From positions 1 through 25,722 of the forward strand of contig JAGWZP010000008.1 of assembly GCA_018968865.1 (NCBI GenBank): a stretch of 25,722 nt of DNA, given 5' to 3'. The notes under the pieces were generated by a model that made no database searches, was not told the origin of the DNA, and worked only from the letters and a program-made list of their open reading frames with translations. Positions 14,818-20,992 of this stretch are shown piece after piece (within the stretch, counting starts at the first letter, position 1; each line of letters opens with the position of its first letter). Source of the DNA: Patescibacteria group bacterium (GTDB lineage Bacteria; Patescibacteria; Paceibacteria; UBA9973; UBA2103). A program made the translations under genes and the position numbers.

Positions 14818-15165
14818 TCAGCGGCCGGCGCAATTCGCGGCAGGAGCATAACCGGCCTCCTGTGCCGCAGAAACCGAAGCGAACCAAATTTTATTCGCAT
14901 CAGAGATGCGATTTGCACCGGCGCAACCCGGTAAATAATATTTGGTGCCGTTCTTTGATGCGACGATCTGTCCAGTGGTTGAACCCGTGTCTGACATATC
15001 GGCGGGAGGGGAGTCGGGAGACCTCGTACTTCCCTCCTGCCCTGCCGCATAACCCAGCCCGAAACTCGCGGAGCAAGCGAGCACGAGCACCGCGATAATG
15101 AGCATATCCCGAGGTATTCTGGCGGCAAGGCTTTTGCATTTTTCGCGCACCTCTGCTATAGTCAT
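14818..15165 (-). CDS. Membrane-anchored protein with an Ada-like metal-binding domain
   Basis: A 115-residue protein. It has a short cytoplasmic start, one transmembrane helix at about 21-41 (MLIIAVLVLACSASFGLGYA), a Ser/Thr/Pro linker, and a C-terminal domain at about 66-113. The C-terminal pattern (GTKYYLPGCAGANRI, then NKIWFASVSAAQEAGYAPAANC) matches the small Ada-type fold seen attached to nucleases and hydrolases. Only two cysteines of that domain remain (Cys81 and Cys112), so full four-Cys zinc binding is not expected. The domain would face outside. No enzyme domain is attached; a DNA- or metal-binding role at the surface is a guess. It is divergent from rpmA over a 20-bp gap. Confidence 0.72.
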   Translation of the reverse strand: MTIAEVREKCKSLAARIPRDMLIIAVLVLACSASFGLGYAAGQEGSTRSPDSPPADMSDTGSTTGQIVASKNGTKYYLPGCAGANRISDANKIWFASVSAAQEAGYAPAANCAGR

Positions 15166-15171
15166 ACGGTA

Positions 15172-15177
15172 ACTATA
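15172..15177 (-). promoter_or_regulatory. -10-like element of the Ada-like gene, overlapping the rpmA -10
   Basis: Minus-strand TATAGT ends 6 nt before ATG 15165. It shares four base pairs with the plus-strand TATACT at 15174-15179. Confidence 0.55.
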
Positions 15178-15179
15178 CT
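15174..15179 (+). promoter_or_regulatory. -10-like element of rpmA, overlapping the divergent -10
   Basis: TATACT ends 6 nt before ATG 15186. The two facing -10 elements occupy one 8-bp site in the middle of a 20-bp intergenic region. Confidence 0.55.
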
Positions 15180-15185
15180 CGTTTT

Positions 15186-15458
15186 ATGGCATCAACCAAG
15201 GCCGGCGGTTCGGCAAAAAACCTCAACGATTCAAATCCGAAGTACCTCGGCGTGAAGCTCGCCGACGGCGCGGCCGCCCGCCCGGGCATGGTCATCGTCC
15301 GCCAGCGCGGTACCAAGATAGAGGCGGGCACAAACGTGCGGGTCGGCCGCGACCACACGCTGTTCTCCATCGCTACCGGCACCGTCTCCTACCGCACGCG
15401 CCGCAAAACCAACTTCACCGGCCGCATCATCGCCAAGAAAGTCGCGGACGTTCTCTAA
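15186..15458 (+). CDS. rpmA: 50S ribosomal protein L27
   Basis: bL27 reaches the peptidyl-transferase centre with its N-terminal tail. The 90-residue protein begins MASTKAGGSAKNLNDSNPKYLGVK and contains IVRQRGTKIEAGTNVRVGRDHTLFSIATG, the family signature. The short N-terminus without a cleavable extension is the Gram-negative-like form, so no Prp-type protease processing is expected. Its usual partner rplU is about 9 kb away on the other strand, so the common rplU-rpmA pair is split. The stop overlaps the stop of the convergent gene by three bases (CTAA read both ways). Confidence 0.95.
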   Translation: MASTKAGGSAKNLNDSNPKYLGVKLADGAAARPGMVIVRQRGTKIEAGTNVRVGRDHTLFSIATGTVSYRTRRKTNFTGRIIAKKVADVL

Positions 15459-15895
15459 TTCAATTTATCGTTCCAGTAATACGCGAGGATGGCGCGTCCC
15501 GGCATGACCAAGGGATGCCGCGCGATGACGTGCGTTATCGAGTCGTTGCTGATGGCGCTGTTTCCCAGACAAAAACCGATATGCCGGTGTTCTCCCCGGC
15601 TCTCACGATCCCAGAGCATCAGCGCCCCTTTGCGGGGCCCTTTAATTTCATACCAACCTGATTCTTCCGCGTCACGCAGCATGCCGGCGACGGTGGCGTG
15701 CCGTTCCCGGACAAGATCGAACAAATATAAAATGCCCGTGACATACGACGCGCAAGAAAGGTTGCCGTCCTCGAGCACGTCAACCGTTTCGCCGTCGATG
15801 CGGAAATACAGGTTCCGGAACAGGTGCGAACCGATGCTGTTCTCGATCGTCGTTATGTAGGAAAGAAAAAAGTCGAGTTCCGGTTTCCCTTTCAT
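15455..15895 (-). CDS. Small cysteine-hydrolase-like protein (possible NlpC/P60 or CHAP fold)
   Basis: A 146-residue protein without signal peptide. The pattern NLSCASYVTGILYLFD places Cys48 at the start of a helix, and RKGALMLWDR then EHRHIGFCLGNSAISNDS places His105 at the start of a beta strand. That order (Cys at helix start, then a small domain, then His on a strand) is that of papain-like NlpC/P60 and CHAP hydrolases; a third polar residue could be Asn113 or Asn117. The substrate is unknown, and absence of a signal peptide argues against a secreted murein hydrolase. It starts 3 nt after the rplI stop, so it is likely co-translated with L9. The family call is inferred from the motif pattern only. 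Confidence 0.6.
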   Translation of the reverse strand: MKGKPELDFFLSYITTIENSIGSHLFRNLYFRIDGETVDVLEDGNLSCASYVTGILYLFDLVRERHATVAGMLRDAEESGWYEIKGPRKGALMLWDRESRGEHRHIGFCLGNSAISNDSITHVIARHPLVMPGRAILAYYWNDKLN

Positions 15896-15898
15896 GAA

Positions 15899-16345
15899 CT
15901 ATGCTTCCGCTTCTATCGTGATGGAGAATTTCCCGAACACCTCGCCGGCGGATACGGGGACATCGAACACGCCGAGCTCCTTGATCGGCCGTTCAAGCCT
16001 GATCGCGTCCAGCGGAAGCTCGATATGCGCCTGTTCCCGCGCCGCTTTGAGGATGTCATGTGCGCCGACTGCATCATAAAGATGCCCTTTTTCGTTCGCT
16101 TTCACCTTGATGACGATGCTTGCAGCGGCGAGCGACGCGATGTTCTGCGCAATGAGCGCGGCATCAATCAACGCGTGGTCGGCCGACTGTTTGCGGCGCA
16201 CCTCCGCCTCTTTCATCGCCGTCGGCGTTGCCGCGATAGCGAGCTTTTTCGGGATGAGGAAATTAAGCGCATAGCCGTCGGCAACGACAAGCGCGTCATG
16301 CGCGCGCCCCAGCCCCTTTACATCTTTGTTTAGGATGATTTTCAT
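15899..16345 (-). CDS. rplI: 50S ribosomal protein L9
   Basis: bL9 binds 23S rRNA and extends away from the ribosome. The 148-residue protein begins MKIILNKDVKGLGRAHDALVVADGYALNFLIPKKLA, the N-terminal domain signature. A connecting helix and a C-terminal domain (LYDAVGAHDILKAARE...LERPIKELGVFDVPV) follow. ATG 16345 is chosen over an in-frame upstream start because MKIIL is the family beginning. It lies downstream of the PaaX/Cas2-like gene on the same strand, with palindrome A in the 61-nt gap. No clear -10 of the kind seen elsewhere stands before it, so it may depend on upstream transcription or on the palindrome region. Confidence 0.94.
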   Translation of the reverse strand: MKIILNKDVKGLGRAHDALVVADGYALNFLIPKKLAIAATPTAMKEAEVRRKQSADHALIDAALIAQNIASLAAASIVIKVKANEKGHLYDAVGAHDILKAAREQAHIELPLDAIRLERPIKELGVFDVPVSAGEVFGKFSITIEAEA

Positions 16346-16387
16346 GTATGGCCAGCTTACTGCATCCAAATGCATTAATCAACTGTT

Positions 16388-16417
16388 CCTTAGTGTAACC
16401 TATAGGTTATCGTAAGG
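16388..16417. promoter_or_regulatory. Palindrome A (30-bp dyad), candidate operator upstream of rplI
   Basis: Outer arms CCTTA (16388-16392) and TAAGG (16413-16417) flank a perfect 14-bp core TAACCTATAGGTTA (16396-16409), with three unpaired bases on each side. It overlaps the stop codon of the PaaX/Cas2-like gene and precedes rplI. The same layout recurs at 17008-17037. Confidence 0.75.
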
Positions 16418-17003
16418 AAATCTCTGGTATGCGAAAATGTCCGCGAAGATCCTTGTCGGACTCAAGAGCTTCTGCGACGAAATAACGCATTTCTCCTACG
16501 CCGCTCTTCAGATGCGCGCGAACGAGCGAGACAAACTCGTCACAGGGATATGGATATATCCAGACACTATCCTGCAGACGGACAAATCCTTGACCTTGTA
16601 AAAGGCGCCGGAGCTGGACGCGAATGCGCCGGCGCCGCTCAGTGATGTCAAAGACAAGTACGCGCCACTTACCGTCCCAGAACGCCGGTTCAGGTATCGC
16701 ATACTCCTGAAATTCAATCTGCCGTACTATCTCCAGCCCTTTCCCGGTTATGGTGACTCTGCGTTTCGCGTACTCGCCGGACACTGCTACGAGACCGGCT
16801 TGTTCCAATCGGCTGATTCCCTGTGCAATACGGCGATAGAGCTGGGCGCGATTTTTCGCGGGCCGGTCTAGTTCTTTCAGCAGCCGCGTCATCTTCGGCG
16901 CGATAAGCGCCACGCTGACGACCCCCATCGCCGCCAACGAGCGCAGGAGCAAATTTTTCATTGGCACGCGTTTCCGTTTCCGTCTTTTCCTTTCTGTTTC
17001 CAC
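16407..17003 (-). CDS. PaaX-like regulator: winged helix plus Cas2-fold C-terminal domain
   Basis: A 198-residue protein from GTG 17003, or 184 from ATG 16961. Residues 1-14 are almost all basic and a hydrophobic patch follows (17-34). Residues about 52-98 read as a winged helix (YRRIAQGISRLEQAGLVAVSG then RRVTITGKGLEIVRQ). Residues 111-180 match the Cas2-like domain of PaaX proteins: GKWRVLVFDITERRRRIRVQ with Asp119, then GFVRLQDSVWIYPYP. No cas1, no repeat array and no effector are nearby, so CRISPR adaptation is unlikely. Palindromes at both ends of the gene suggest DNA binding and autoregulation. GTG fits a -10-like TACGAT 8 nt upstream; ATG 16961 has no such signal. Confidence 0.75.
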   Translation of the reverse strand: METERKRRKRKRVPMKNLLLRSLAAMGVVSVALIAPKMTRLLKELDRPAKNRAQLYRRIAQGISRLEQAGLVAVSGEYAKRRVTITGKGLEIVRQIEFQEYAIPEPAFWDGKWRVLVFDITERRRRIRVQLRRLLQGQGFVRLQDSVWIYPYPCDEFVSLVRAHLKSGVGEMRYFVAEALESDKDLRGHFRIPEISLR

Positions 17004-17007
17004 TTTA

Positions 17008-17037
17008 CCTTATCGTATCCTATAGGCGACAGTAAGG
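17008..17037. promoter_or_regulatory. Palindrome B (30-bp dyad), candidate operator of the PaaX/Cas2-like gene
   Basis: Outer arms CCTTA (17008-17012) and TAAGG (17033-17037) surround a core centred on CCTATAGG (17019-17026), in the same 30-bp spacing as palindrome A; 23 of 30 positions agree. It starts 5 nt upstream of the GTG and overlaps the -10-like bases (TATAGG, TACGAT on the minus strand), as expected for a repressor operator. Confidence 0.75.
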
Positions 17038-17166
17038 TGAAGCCGTTATCAACAAGAAGCAAGAAGACGGTGCCTCGTTCGTAGAGACGTTCGCCAAGAA
17101 CGCAGCGAGAGGACAGTAAGCTGGTGGTGATTAAATGCAACCCTACCTGCCTTGGTTTATGAGCGA

Positions 17167-18426
17167 CTAGCGGTCATACGTCAAAAATTGGATGGCGCGC
17201 GCCATTTGCGGGTCTACTTTAGGTGTTGTGGTAGCGCCGGGAGCGTTGTATGCAACGGTGATGTCTGGCGTCACGCCGTTGCCCATAATCCAGTGGCCCG
17301 CGGGAGTAATCCAGCGCGCGACCGTGACCTTGAGCGAGCCGCCATCAAGGTCCAGGAGCGTCTGCACCGAGCCCTTGCCGAACGATTTCGTGCCGATAAG
17401 CGTCGCGGCGTGATTATCCTGAAGCGCACCCGAGAGGATCTCGGAGGCGGAAGCGGACCCGCCGTCGATGAGTACGACAATCTTCGTCCCCGCCGGAACA
17501 TCGTCATAGCCGAGGCTCGTGTGCACGTTATTAGGTTCCTTGCCGCCGAAGTCCTCCGTCACGATGGTTGCGCCTTTCGGGAGGAAGTGGCTCGCGATAT
17601 CAACCGCCGCATCCAAATAGCCGCCCGGGTTGCCGCGCAGGTCAATGACGAGCTTCTTTGAACCGGAGGCTTTGAACCGCGCGAAGGCCTGGTCAAACAG
17701 GTCCGCGGAATTAGACGTGAATTCGTAGAGCGCGATGTGGTAGACGCCGCTTGCCGCATCCAGACCGTCATCCGTCTCGGGTACCTGAATAATCTCGCGG
17801 ACGACCTTGATATCGAGCGGCTTCCCATTCCGTACAATGGTGAAGTCCACCGTCGTCCCGACCGGCCCGCGGATCTCGGCCACCGCGGCGTCGGTGGAAA
17901 TCCCGTCCGTCGTCTTGCCGTTGATGGCGGCGATCTGATCGCCCGCCTTGATGCCGGCCGCTTCCGCCGGCGTTCCCTTCAGGGGAGCGATGACGGTTAG
18001 GACGTCATTCTTCACGTCAATTTCCATGCCGACGCCCGCAAAGCTCCCTGAAATATTGTCGGCGAACGCCTTCGCCTGCGTCGGCGGGAAGAAGACGGTA
18101 TACGGGTCGCCGTAGGAGGAGGCGAGGCCGCTGATGGCGCCGAAAATGCGGTCCTTGGCCGACGGGAGCGTGGACGAGGCGTGCGTGATGACGTAGTTGG
18201 CGTCAAGCGCGTTCCATGCTTCCCAGAAATCGGTGAGGTCAGCGCTCTGGTCGGGCGTCGCGTCAAGCTGATTGCCGATGAGCGGGATGTGCGCGACGAG
18301 CGAACTGGAGGAGGTGCCGCCGCCCACGATGAGTCCCGCGCCAAAGGAAAGCGCGGCGACGAGCGCGAACGAGATGCCGCGCGTGACGATGCCCGAGGTG
18401 CGGCGGTGCGTGCGTTCCGATTCCAT
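17167..18426 (-). CDS. S41-family C-terminal processing peptidase (CtpA/Prc-like) with PDZ domain
   Basis: An exported serine protease of 419 residues that cuts C-terminal tails. A basic start and one hydrophobic helix at about 16-37 form a membrane anchor. A PDZ domain spans about 128-210 (GSFAGVGMEIDV, AAGIKAGDQIAAINGK). The peptidase core has LVIDLRGNPGGYLDAAVDIA (259-278), the serine motif GGSASASEI with Ser326, and Lys351 in SFGKGSVQT, 25 residues on, the usual dyad spacing. ATG 18426 is preferred over more upstream in-frame codons because a TACACT lies 7 nt before it and the upstream part would overlap the divergent corA promoter. Substrates are unknown; envelope protein processing is typical. 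Confidence 0.93.
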   Translation of the reverse strand: MESERTHRRTSGIVTRGISFALVAALSFGAGLIVGGGTSSSSLVAHIPLIGNQLDATPDQSADLTDFWEAWNALDANYVITHASSTLPSAKDRIFGAISGLASSYGDPYTVFFPPTQAKAFADNISGSFAGVGMEIDVKNDVLTVIAPLKGTPAEAAGIKAGDQIAAINGKTTDGISTDAAVAEIRGPVGTTVDFTIVRNGKPLDIKVVREIIQVPETDDGLDAASGVYHIALYEFTSNSADLFDQAFARFKASGSKKLVIDLRGNPGGYLDAAVDIASHFLPKGATIVTEDFGGKEPNNVHTSLGYDDVPAGTKIVVLIDGGSASASEILSGALQDNHAATLIGTKSFGKGSVQTLLDLDGGSLKVTVARWITPAGHWIMGNGVTPDITVAYNAPGATTTPKVDPQMARAIQFLTYDR

Positions 18427-18433
18427 CTTGCAG

Positions 18434-18439
18434 AGTGTA
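18434..18439 (-). promoter_or_regulatory. -10-like element of the S41 peptidase gene
   Basis: Minus-strand TACACT ends 7 nt before ATG 18426, in the 33-bp gap shared with corA. Confidence 0.5.
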
Positions 18440-18447
18440 GCATATGC

Positions 18448-18453
18448 TATCCT
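18448..18453 (+). promoter_or_regulatory. -10-like element of the CorA-like gene
   Basis: TATCCT ends 6 nt before ATG 18460. Back-to-back with the S41 -10, eight bp apart. Confidence 0.45.
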
Positions 18454-18459
18454 AGATCT

Positions 18460-19380
18460 ATGATATTTCGGCATGAGTATCGTGGCGGGGTTTGGATAGA
18501 CCTTGAACAGCCCACGGCAGATGAGATACGGCAAGTCGCAAAGGAGTTTTCAATCAATGAACGCCTCGAGCAGGAACTGCTCTCCCCCACTCCGACTCCG
18601 CTCGTCGCGAACGAAGGAGGCATGGCGCTCCTGGTGCTCCACTTCCCCTCCCACGGCGCCGAAGACGGCGTTACTGAAAACCAGGAAGTTGATTTCATCG
18701 TGGGTTCGAACTTCATCTTGACGGTGCGTTACGAAGTGATTGCGCCGCTCCATCACCTGCAGAAACTCCTCGAGGCCCAGAGAATGGTCTCCGGACACGC
18801 CGCCGTCACAACCGACGTCATGCTGGAGGTCCTCTTTGCGCATCTCTACACATCCGTACACGACCACACGAACCACATCGTGAGCCATCTCGCGCGCATC
18901 GAACGGGATATGTTTGACGGCGCGGAGCGTAAGACGATACTTTCCATCCTGCAGGTCACCCGGGAATTCCTGCATATGGAAACCGCGCTCGCGGACCAGG
19001 AGGAGCCGCTCGACCACTTCCTCTCCATACTGTCGCGGAAAGAATTCTTCGGCGAACCGTTCCTTGAGCGTAGCGGGCGCATGCTCACGCAACGGACGCA
19101 GATTGAGCGGCTCGTGGAAACTCACCGCGCCATCGTGACCGAACTCCGCGAGACGAACATCGCGCTCCTTGAAGCGCGCCAAAACGAAATTATGAAGACG
19201 CTCACGGTCATCACGTTCAGCGTGCTGCCGCTGGAGCTCCTCGCCCTCATTTTCGGCATGCACCTGCCGGGAACGCCCTTTGAGCAAAGTCCGAATGCGT
19301 TCTGGGTTCTCATAACGGTCATGCTCGGCATCGTCGGCCTCATGACGCTCTTTTTCGCGCGGAAGCGCTGGATCTTTTAG
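18460..19380 (+). CDS. CorA-like divalent metal ion channel with GMH in place of GMN
   Basis: A CorA-type Mg2+/Co2+ channel of 306 residues. The N-terminal cytoplasmic alpha/beta domain (WIDLEQPTADEIRQVAKEF, VDFIVGSNFILTVRYE) leads into a long coiled helix (HIVSHLARIERDMF to LEARQNEIMKTLTVITFSVLPLELLALIFGMH). Two C-terminal transmembrane helices follow, at about 248-266 and 278-298, ending in basic RKRW. The pore-entrance signature, normally GMN, reads Gly266-Met267-His268. ATG 18460 gives a family-like start and fits the -10; a longer in-frame extension to 18181 runs antisense through the S41 gene and is rejected. It is the only transporter in the window. Ion choice is uncertain because of the changed motif. 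Confidence 0.87.
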   Translation: MIFRHEYRGGVWIDLEQPTADEIRQVAKEFSINERLEQELLSPTPTPLVANEGGMALLVLHFPSHGAEDGVTENQEVDFIVGSNFILTVRYEVIAPLHHLQKLLEAQRMVSGHAAVTTDVMLEVLFAHLYTSVHDHTNHIVSHLARIERDMFDGAERKTILSILQVTREFLHMETALADQEEPLDHFLSILSRKEFFGEPFLERSGRMLTQRTQIERLVETHRAIVTELRETNIALLEARQNEIMKTLTVITFSVLPLELLALIFGMHLPGTPFEQSPNAFWVLITVMLGIVGLMTLFFARKRWIF

Positions 19381-19528
19381 CGTATGCCCGGTAGGTCAAC
19401 ATGGCATCATGTCCCTGCTCCAACCGTGATTTGCATGATATGCGCCAACAGTACATTATGAACAATATGAATCGGATTGAAACGTCTGACACGAGGAGTA
19501 ATGCCATGTTGTCCTAACCGGGTATGCG
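19381..19528. repeat. Fold-back element with 27-28-nt terminal inverted repeats before cysS
   Basis: 19381-19407 is complementary to 19501-19528: 23 Watson-Crick pairs, two G-T pairs, one T-T mismatch and one bulged A. The 93-nt interior can extend the stem through CAACCG (19421-19426) with CGGATTG (19473-19479) and other partial pairings. It begins at the first base after the corA stop, and its right arm contains the ATG at 19524. In an mRNA the arm would cover that start codon. It could be a MITE-like insertion or a structured leader of cysS. Confidence 0.85.
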
Positions 19529-20978
19529 ATGGCTCGCGCGCATCTTCGGAAAACACAAGGGTATGGCGCCGCCGCCGCGGATTTTCTTCACCAACACGCT
19601 CTCGAGTACTAAAGAGCTTTTCATAGCACAGCGCCCCGGCGTCGTCACCATGTACTCCTGCGGACCGACGGTCTACGGGAGCGCGCACATCGGGAACTTG
19701 CGTCCCTACGTGTTCTCGGACACGATTGCGCGCGTCTTGAGCGCGGCAGGGTACCGCGTGCAGCGCGTCATTAACATTACCGACGTCGGCCACCTCACTG
19801 GCGACGGCGACTCTGGAGAAGATAAAATGAATATCGGCGCGGCACGCGAGAAGACGACGCCGAAGGCGATCGCCGACCGCTACACGAAAGAGTTCATTGA
19901 CGATCTCTCCGAACTCAACATTAATACGGACGATATCCGGTTCCCGCGCGCGACCGACTACATCCAGGAGCAAATCGCCTTCGCCAAGACGCTTGAGGAG
20001 AAAGGGTTCGCGTATCGCATCGCGGGCGGACTCGCCTTTGATACGTCCCGCTTTCCGGGCTACGGCAGGCTCGGAAACATTGACGTGTCCGCCCAGCGAG
20101 CCGGCGCGCGCGTAGAAGCGGATCCCGAGAAACGGCATCCGTCGGATTTCTGGCTGTGGCGAATCGCGAAGCCGGGCGACCTCCAGCAGTGGGACTCTCC
20201 GTGGGGCCGCGGAAATCCGGGCTGGCACATTGAGTGCTCCGCGATGAGCCGTGCGCTTCTCGGGAAAGAGATTGATATCCATACCGGCGGCGAGGACCAC
20301 ATCGCGACCCACCACAACAACGAACTCGCACAGTCCGAAGCGGCGTCGGGGCGGACGTTTGTGCACTACTGGATGCATAACGCGTTTCTCACCGTTGAAG
20401 GCCAGAAAATCTCAAAGTCACTGCACAATGACATTTACTTGAAAGACGTTGTCGCGAAGGGATTCTCCCCGCTCGCGCTCCGCTATTTCTTCCTCCAGGC
20501 GCACTACCACACGCCGATTTCTTTCTCGTGGGACGCGCTCGCGGGCGCCGAAAGCGCGCTTGAACGGCTCCAGCGGCTTGCGCGCGACATCGCCGAAGAA
20601 TCCAAGCGCAAGGCCTCCGCTTCCGAAGCGCGCGAACGTTTCCTCGCGGCGCTCCGCGACGACCTCGCGACGCCGGCGGCGCTCGGCGTCCTCTGGGAAT
20701 CACTCCGGAGCGAGGATTATGCGCCCGAAGAAAAATGGGGGCTCCTCGAGGACGCCGATGCGCATCTCGGCCTCTCCCTTCTTTCGCCGCCTGGGCAGGG
20801 CGCCATCAGCGAGGCGCAGCTGCCGGAGAAGATACGGGATCTGCTCGCGCGCCGCGAAGCGGCGCGCGCCGCCTCGGATTTCGCGGAAGCCGACCGCATC
20901 CGGAGCGAGATTGAGCACGGGGGATATCATGTGGATGACGGGCCAAACGGCCCCGTAGTAGCCCGGACGACTCTTTGA
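19524..20978 (+). CDS. cysS: Cysteinyl-tRNA synthetase
   Basis: Class I synthetase charging tRNA-Cys; 484 residues from ATG 19524 or 471 from ATG 19563. VTMYSCGPTVYGSAHIGNLRPYVFSDTIAR carries zinc ligand Cys46 and HIGN at 55-58. WHIECSAMS and GGEDHIATHHNN supply the other zinc ligands. The KMSKS loop is KISKS at 295-299. The C-terminal helical domain includes the EAD-type ending ASDFAEADRIRSEIEHGGYHVDDGPNG. The usual family start (short lead into the NTL motif) fits 19563; the 19524 start adds an amphipathic basic 13-mer and lies inside the inverted repeat. dnaB follows 14 nt after the stop. Confidence 0.95.
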   Translation: MRWLARIFGKHKGMAPPPRIFFTNTLSSTKELFIAQRPGVVTMYSCGPTVYGSAHIGNLRPYVFSDTIARVLSAAGYRVQRVINITDVGHLTGDGDSGEDKMNIGAAREKTTPKAIADRYTKEFIDDLSELNINTDDIRFPRATDYIQEQIAFAKTLEEKGFAYRIAGGLAFDTSRFPGYGRLGNIDVSAQRAGARVEADPEKRHPSDFWLWRIAKPGDLQQWDSPWGRGNPGWHIECSAMSRALLGKEIDIHTGGEDHIATHHNNELAQSEAASGRTFVHYWMHNAFLTVEGQKISKSLHNDIYLKDVVAKGFSPLALRYFFLQAHYHTPISFSWDALAGAESALERLQRLARDIAEESKRKASASEARERFLAALRDDLATPAALGVLWESLRSEDYAPEEKWGLLEDADAHLGLSLLSPPGQGAISEAQLPEKIRDLLARREAARAASDFAEADRIRSEIEHGGYHVDDGPNGPVVARTTL

Positions 20979-20984
20979 TACAAT
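20979..20984 (+). promoter_or_regulatory. -10-like element of dnaB
   Basis: TACAAT directly follows the cysS stop and ends 8 nt before ATG 20993. This rules out the in-frame TTG at 20975 as a start. Confidence 0.55.
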
Positions 20985-20992
20985 CAGCGGCA

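Noticed and set aside
16388..17037. Two 30-bp palindromic repeats near a Cas2-fold gene read as a CRISPR remnant
   Set aside because: Only two copies 620 bp apart with a gene between them, no spacer-sized unit, no cas1; operator sites fit better.
16958..17140. 60-residue minus-strand frame upstream of the PaaX/Cas2-like gene
   Set aside because: It starts at TTG with no -10 or Shine-Dalgarno, runs across palindrome B, and overlaps the regulator in another frame.
17038..17166. Gap between palindrome B and the S41 peptidase stop searched for a gene or RNA
   Set aside because: No convincing ORF, hairpin terminator or promoter is visible in this 129-bp stretch.
18181..18459. In-frame N-terminal extension of the CorA-like gene
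   Set aside because: It would be antisense to the S41 peptidase, cross its promoter, and place both -10 elements inside coding sequence.
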